Shown here one piece after another: positions 16,575 through 17,508 of a stretch of 17,508 nucleotides of DNA. Every line of letters begins with the position of its first letter. Position 1 is the stretch's first letter. Source of the stretch: Zetaproteobacteria bacterium (GTDB lineage: Bacteria; Pseudomonadota; Zetaproteobacteria; Mariprofundales; Mariprofundaceae). The stretch lies in contig JAJRTX010000089.1 in NCBI GenBank assembly GCA_021545665.1, positions 1-17,508 of the forward strand, in the 5' to 3' direction. The notes under the pieces were generated by a model. The model saw only the letters and a list, made by a program, of their open reading frames with translations. It was not told the DNA's origin and searched no databases. The position numbers and the translations under genes were made by a program.

Positions 16575-16642
16575 AGCTGTACCTCCAGATGTGAATACCC
16601 CCAAGTCTGACATCTCTGCTTGACACTCATAGCAACGATAAC

Positions 16643-16656
16643 ACGCCTTGTGGCGT
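16643..16656. repeat. Short stem-loop upstream of the EF-hand gene
   Basis: ACGCC-TTGT-GGCGT forms a perfect 5-bp stem, flanked by TAAC and GTTA that could extend it with a mismatch. It lies between the EF-hand gene and the repeat element and may be an operator or a remnant of element insertion. No T-run follows. Confidence 0.3.
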
Positions 16657-16668
16657 AGCTGTTACCCT

Positions 16669-16833
16669 AGGAGTCTGTCGAACTTATGGAAAATCTACTG
16701 TGCGGCAGGGATGGCGGCCAAAAATAGCCTGACTTATCGTTACATAGCTACCGCTATGTGCCTCAAAATCATGCTATTTTTGACTCACCTCCCCACCTGC
16801 TCGTTACAACTCCCCAAAGTCCGACAGACTCCT
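16669..16833. mobile_element. 165-bp MITE-like element with nested inverted repeats
   Basis: The ends are inverted copies. AGGAGTCTGTCGAACTT at the left (16669-16685) matches the reverse complement of the right end (16817-16833, giving AGGAGTCTGTCGGACTT) with one mismatch in 17. Inside are CAAAAATAGC/GCTATTTTTG (16719-16728 and 16773-16782), a perfect 10-bp pair, and ACATAGC-TACC-GCTATGT (16742-16759), a perfect 7-bp hairpin. Three nested palindromic layers without a transposase gene are the form of a non-autonomous miniature transposable element or a structured intergenic repeat. No clear target-site duplication is visible. It overlaps the 3' end of the DUF523 gene. Confidence 0.75.
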
Positions 16834-17330
16834 GGATGCCCTGAAACATTTTCCAGATCGGCCAGCTTCTCCGCTGCTGCTTCCAGCTGATGTTCGCTGA
16901 AGACAAACATGCCGTGTCGAGCCAGTAATCTTGCCGTAACCCCCATACCTTCTATTTTAATGCCAGAAAAATCGCCGCTATTTACAAGATTGACGCCGCA
17001 GGATGGACTGCCTTCTTTCAATACGGCGATGCAAATATGGTGCTTTAAACACAGAGCCAGCGTGCGCTCGGCACCATCCATAAAGGCATCGGTAACATTC
17101 TGACCATCTCTTCTCCGGATAAAACCACGCCCACGCAAAATCAGCTCACTGTCTCCAGATTCAATCTCAGCCGCAGGCCGGGGAATCGGCAATCCCCCTG
17201 CTACTTCCGGGCAAATAGAAATAATTCGCCCCTGTTTCCGCCACTGTTCAAGAGCTGCCACCCTGCTATGGCCGCCGTCGTAGCGAACCCTCTCCCCAAG
17301 CAGGCAGGCACTAACCAAAATCTTCTGCAT
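16785..17330 (-). CDS. DUF523 family protein with a repeat-derived C-terminus
   Basis: A 181-aa protein of the DUF523 (YbbK-like) family: SACLLGERVRYDGG (7-20), CPEVAGGLPIPRPAAEI (40-56) and LKEGSPSCGV (105-114) are the conserved cysteine- and proline-rich motifs. The biochemical role is not established. Family members usually end soon after the FSEHQLEAA-type helix, near residue 155-165. Here residues 167-181 (GVCRTLGSCNEQVGR) and the TGA stop are encoded inside the 165-bp inverted-repeat element, so the original end was probably replaced when the element inserted. The conserved core is complete and the protein may still work. The ATG at 17330 follows AAGGGC closely, a modest ribosome binding site. 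Confidence 0.88.
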   Translation of the reverse strand: MQKILVSACLLGERVRYDGGHSRVAALEQWRKQGRIISICPEVAGGLPIPRPAAEIESGDSELILRGRGFIRRRDGQNVTDAFMDGAERTLALCLKHHICIAVLKEGSPSCGVNLVNSGDFSGIKIEGMGVTARLLARHGMFVFSEHQLEAAAEKLADLENVSGHPGVCRTLGSCNEQVGR

Positions 17331-17376
17331 GCCCTTAAACTAAAACCTTCACTCATACATCCGCAAGTAGAGCCTG

Positions 17377-17457
17377 TTAAGGAGATGCTGATTTATTATC
17401 TATCTTCAGGAGTAAAACCACCGGCTTTGAGCCGGTCAGCTTCAGCTTGATGTTCAT
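17377..17457 (-). CDS. Possible 26-codon small ORF behind a strong Shine-Dalgarno
   Basis: On the minus strand AGGAGGAGAG stands just before an ATG at 17457. The frame reads MNIKLKLTGSKPVVLLLKI and a few more residues to a TAA at 17377-17379, 26 aa in total. The ribosome binding site is among the best in the window and partly overlaps the stem of the terminal inverted repeat. I do not recognise the peptide. It could be a small protein, the start of a gene cut short by a rearrangement, or chance. The DUF523 gene follows 46 bp downstream on the same strand. Confidence 0.3.
   Translation of the reverse strand: MNIKLKLTGSKPVVLLLKIDNKSASP
17416..17434. repeat. ACCGGCT/AGCCGGT hairpin near the right edge
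   Basis: ACCGGCT and AGCCGGT pair perfectly over 7 bp around a 3-5 nt loop, preceded by AAAACC. The hairpin at 49-76 has the same AAACC-(T)-ACCGGC...AGCCGGT build, so the two may be ends of related mobile elements. No T-run adjoins it. Confidence 0.4.
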
Positions 17458-17465
17458 AATCTCTC

Positions 17466-17508
17466 CTCCTGTTTTGGCTCGCCCATTGGGTGAAAGCCAA
17501 AACAGGAG
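17466..17508. repeat. Perfect 14-bp inverted repeat at the window edge
   Basis: CTCCTGTTTTGGCT (17466-17479) and AGCCAAAACAGGAG (17495-17508) are exact reverse complements around a 15-nt loop that itself holds CCC-ATT-GGG. The right arm ends at the last base, so the stem may go on outside the window. In minus-strand RNA its 3' arm runs into the AGGAGGAGAG ribosome binding site of the small ORF at 17457, so it could hide that site. It could instead be a mobile-element end or the operator of the next gene. Confidence 0.7.

Noticed and set aside
1..17508. CRISPR array, toxin-antitoxin pair or defence island
   Set aside because: There are no regularly spaced repeats, no cas-like genes and no paired small ORFs with known toxin motifs; UvrD and RecQ here are standard full-length housekeeping helicases, not defence fusions.

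Overview
The window looks like chromosomal, mostly housekeeping DNA of a Gram-negative proteobacterium. Four things point there: the HemX and HemY inner-membrane proteins encoded right behind hemB, a RecQ with a C-terminal HTH_40-type domain, an active/inactive pair of periplasmic M16 peptidases ahead of rsmD, and Shine-Dalgarno-led genes of moderate GC. A gamma- or zetaproteobacterium is my best guess, but the sequence alone does not settle the class.

Layout, left to right. Positions 1-72 hold the last 23 codons of what looks like an IS200/IS605-type transposase, ending in a hairpin. Then come a ClC-type chloride channel/transporter with CBS domains (189-1976) and a UvrD/PcrA/Rep helicase (2025-4127), both on +. 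RecQ (4247-6412, -) converges on the helicase. From the recQ/hemD divergent region rightward runs a tetrapyrrole block on +: hemD (6602-7417), hemB (7490-8482), a broken hemX (8479-9527) and hemY (9524-10675). A 357-bp non-coding gap follows, then an M16 peptidase pair (11033-12367 catalytic, 12364-13683 non-catalytic), rsmD (13684-14226) and hemC (14318-15241). A strong, probably bidirectional terminator sits at 15387-15423. The right part is on -: a YdjM-like membrane protein (15533-16168), a small secreted EF-hand protein (16251-16574), a 165-bp MITE-like inverted-repeat element (16669-16833) and a DUF523 protein (16785-17330) whose 3' end lies inside that element. The window ends in a perfect 14-bp inverted repeat next to a strong Shine-Dalgarno and a 26-codon ORF.

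How the genes work together: HemB makes porphobilinogen, HemC polymerises it to hydroxymethylbilane and HemD closes the ring to uroporphyrinogen III. All three middle steps of tetrapyrrole synthesis are therefore present, but hemC is about 7 kb from hemD instead of adjacent to it. HemX and HemY are membrane proteins traditionally linked to this pathway. The two M16 subunits probably form one periplasmic heterodimeric protease. UvrD and RecQ act in DNA repair and recombination.

I found no clear new defence system, CRISPR array, tRNA or rRNA. The most notable non-routine signals are the doubly disrupted hemX with its gene overlaps intact, the repeat element that supplies the end of the DUF523 gene, the missing proton glutamate in the ClC protein, and the palindromic structures at both window edges.
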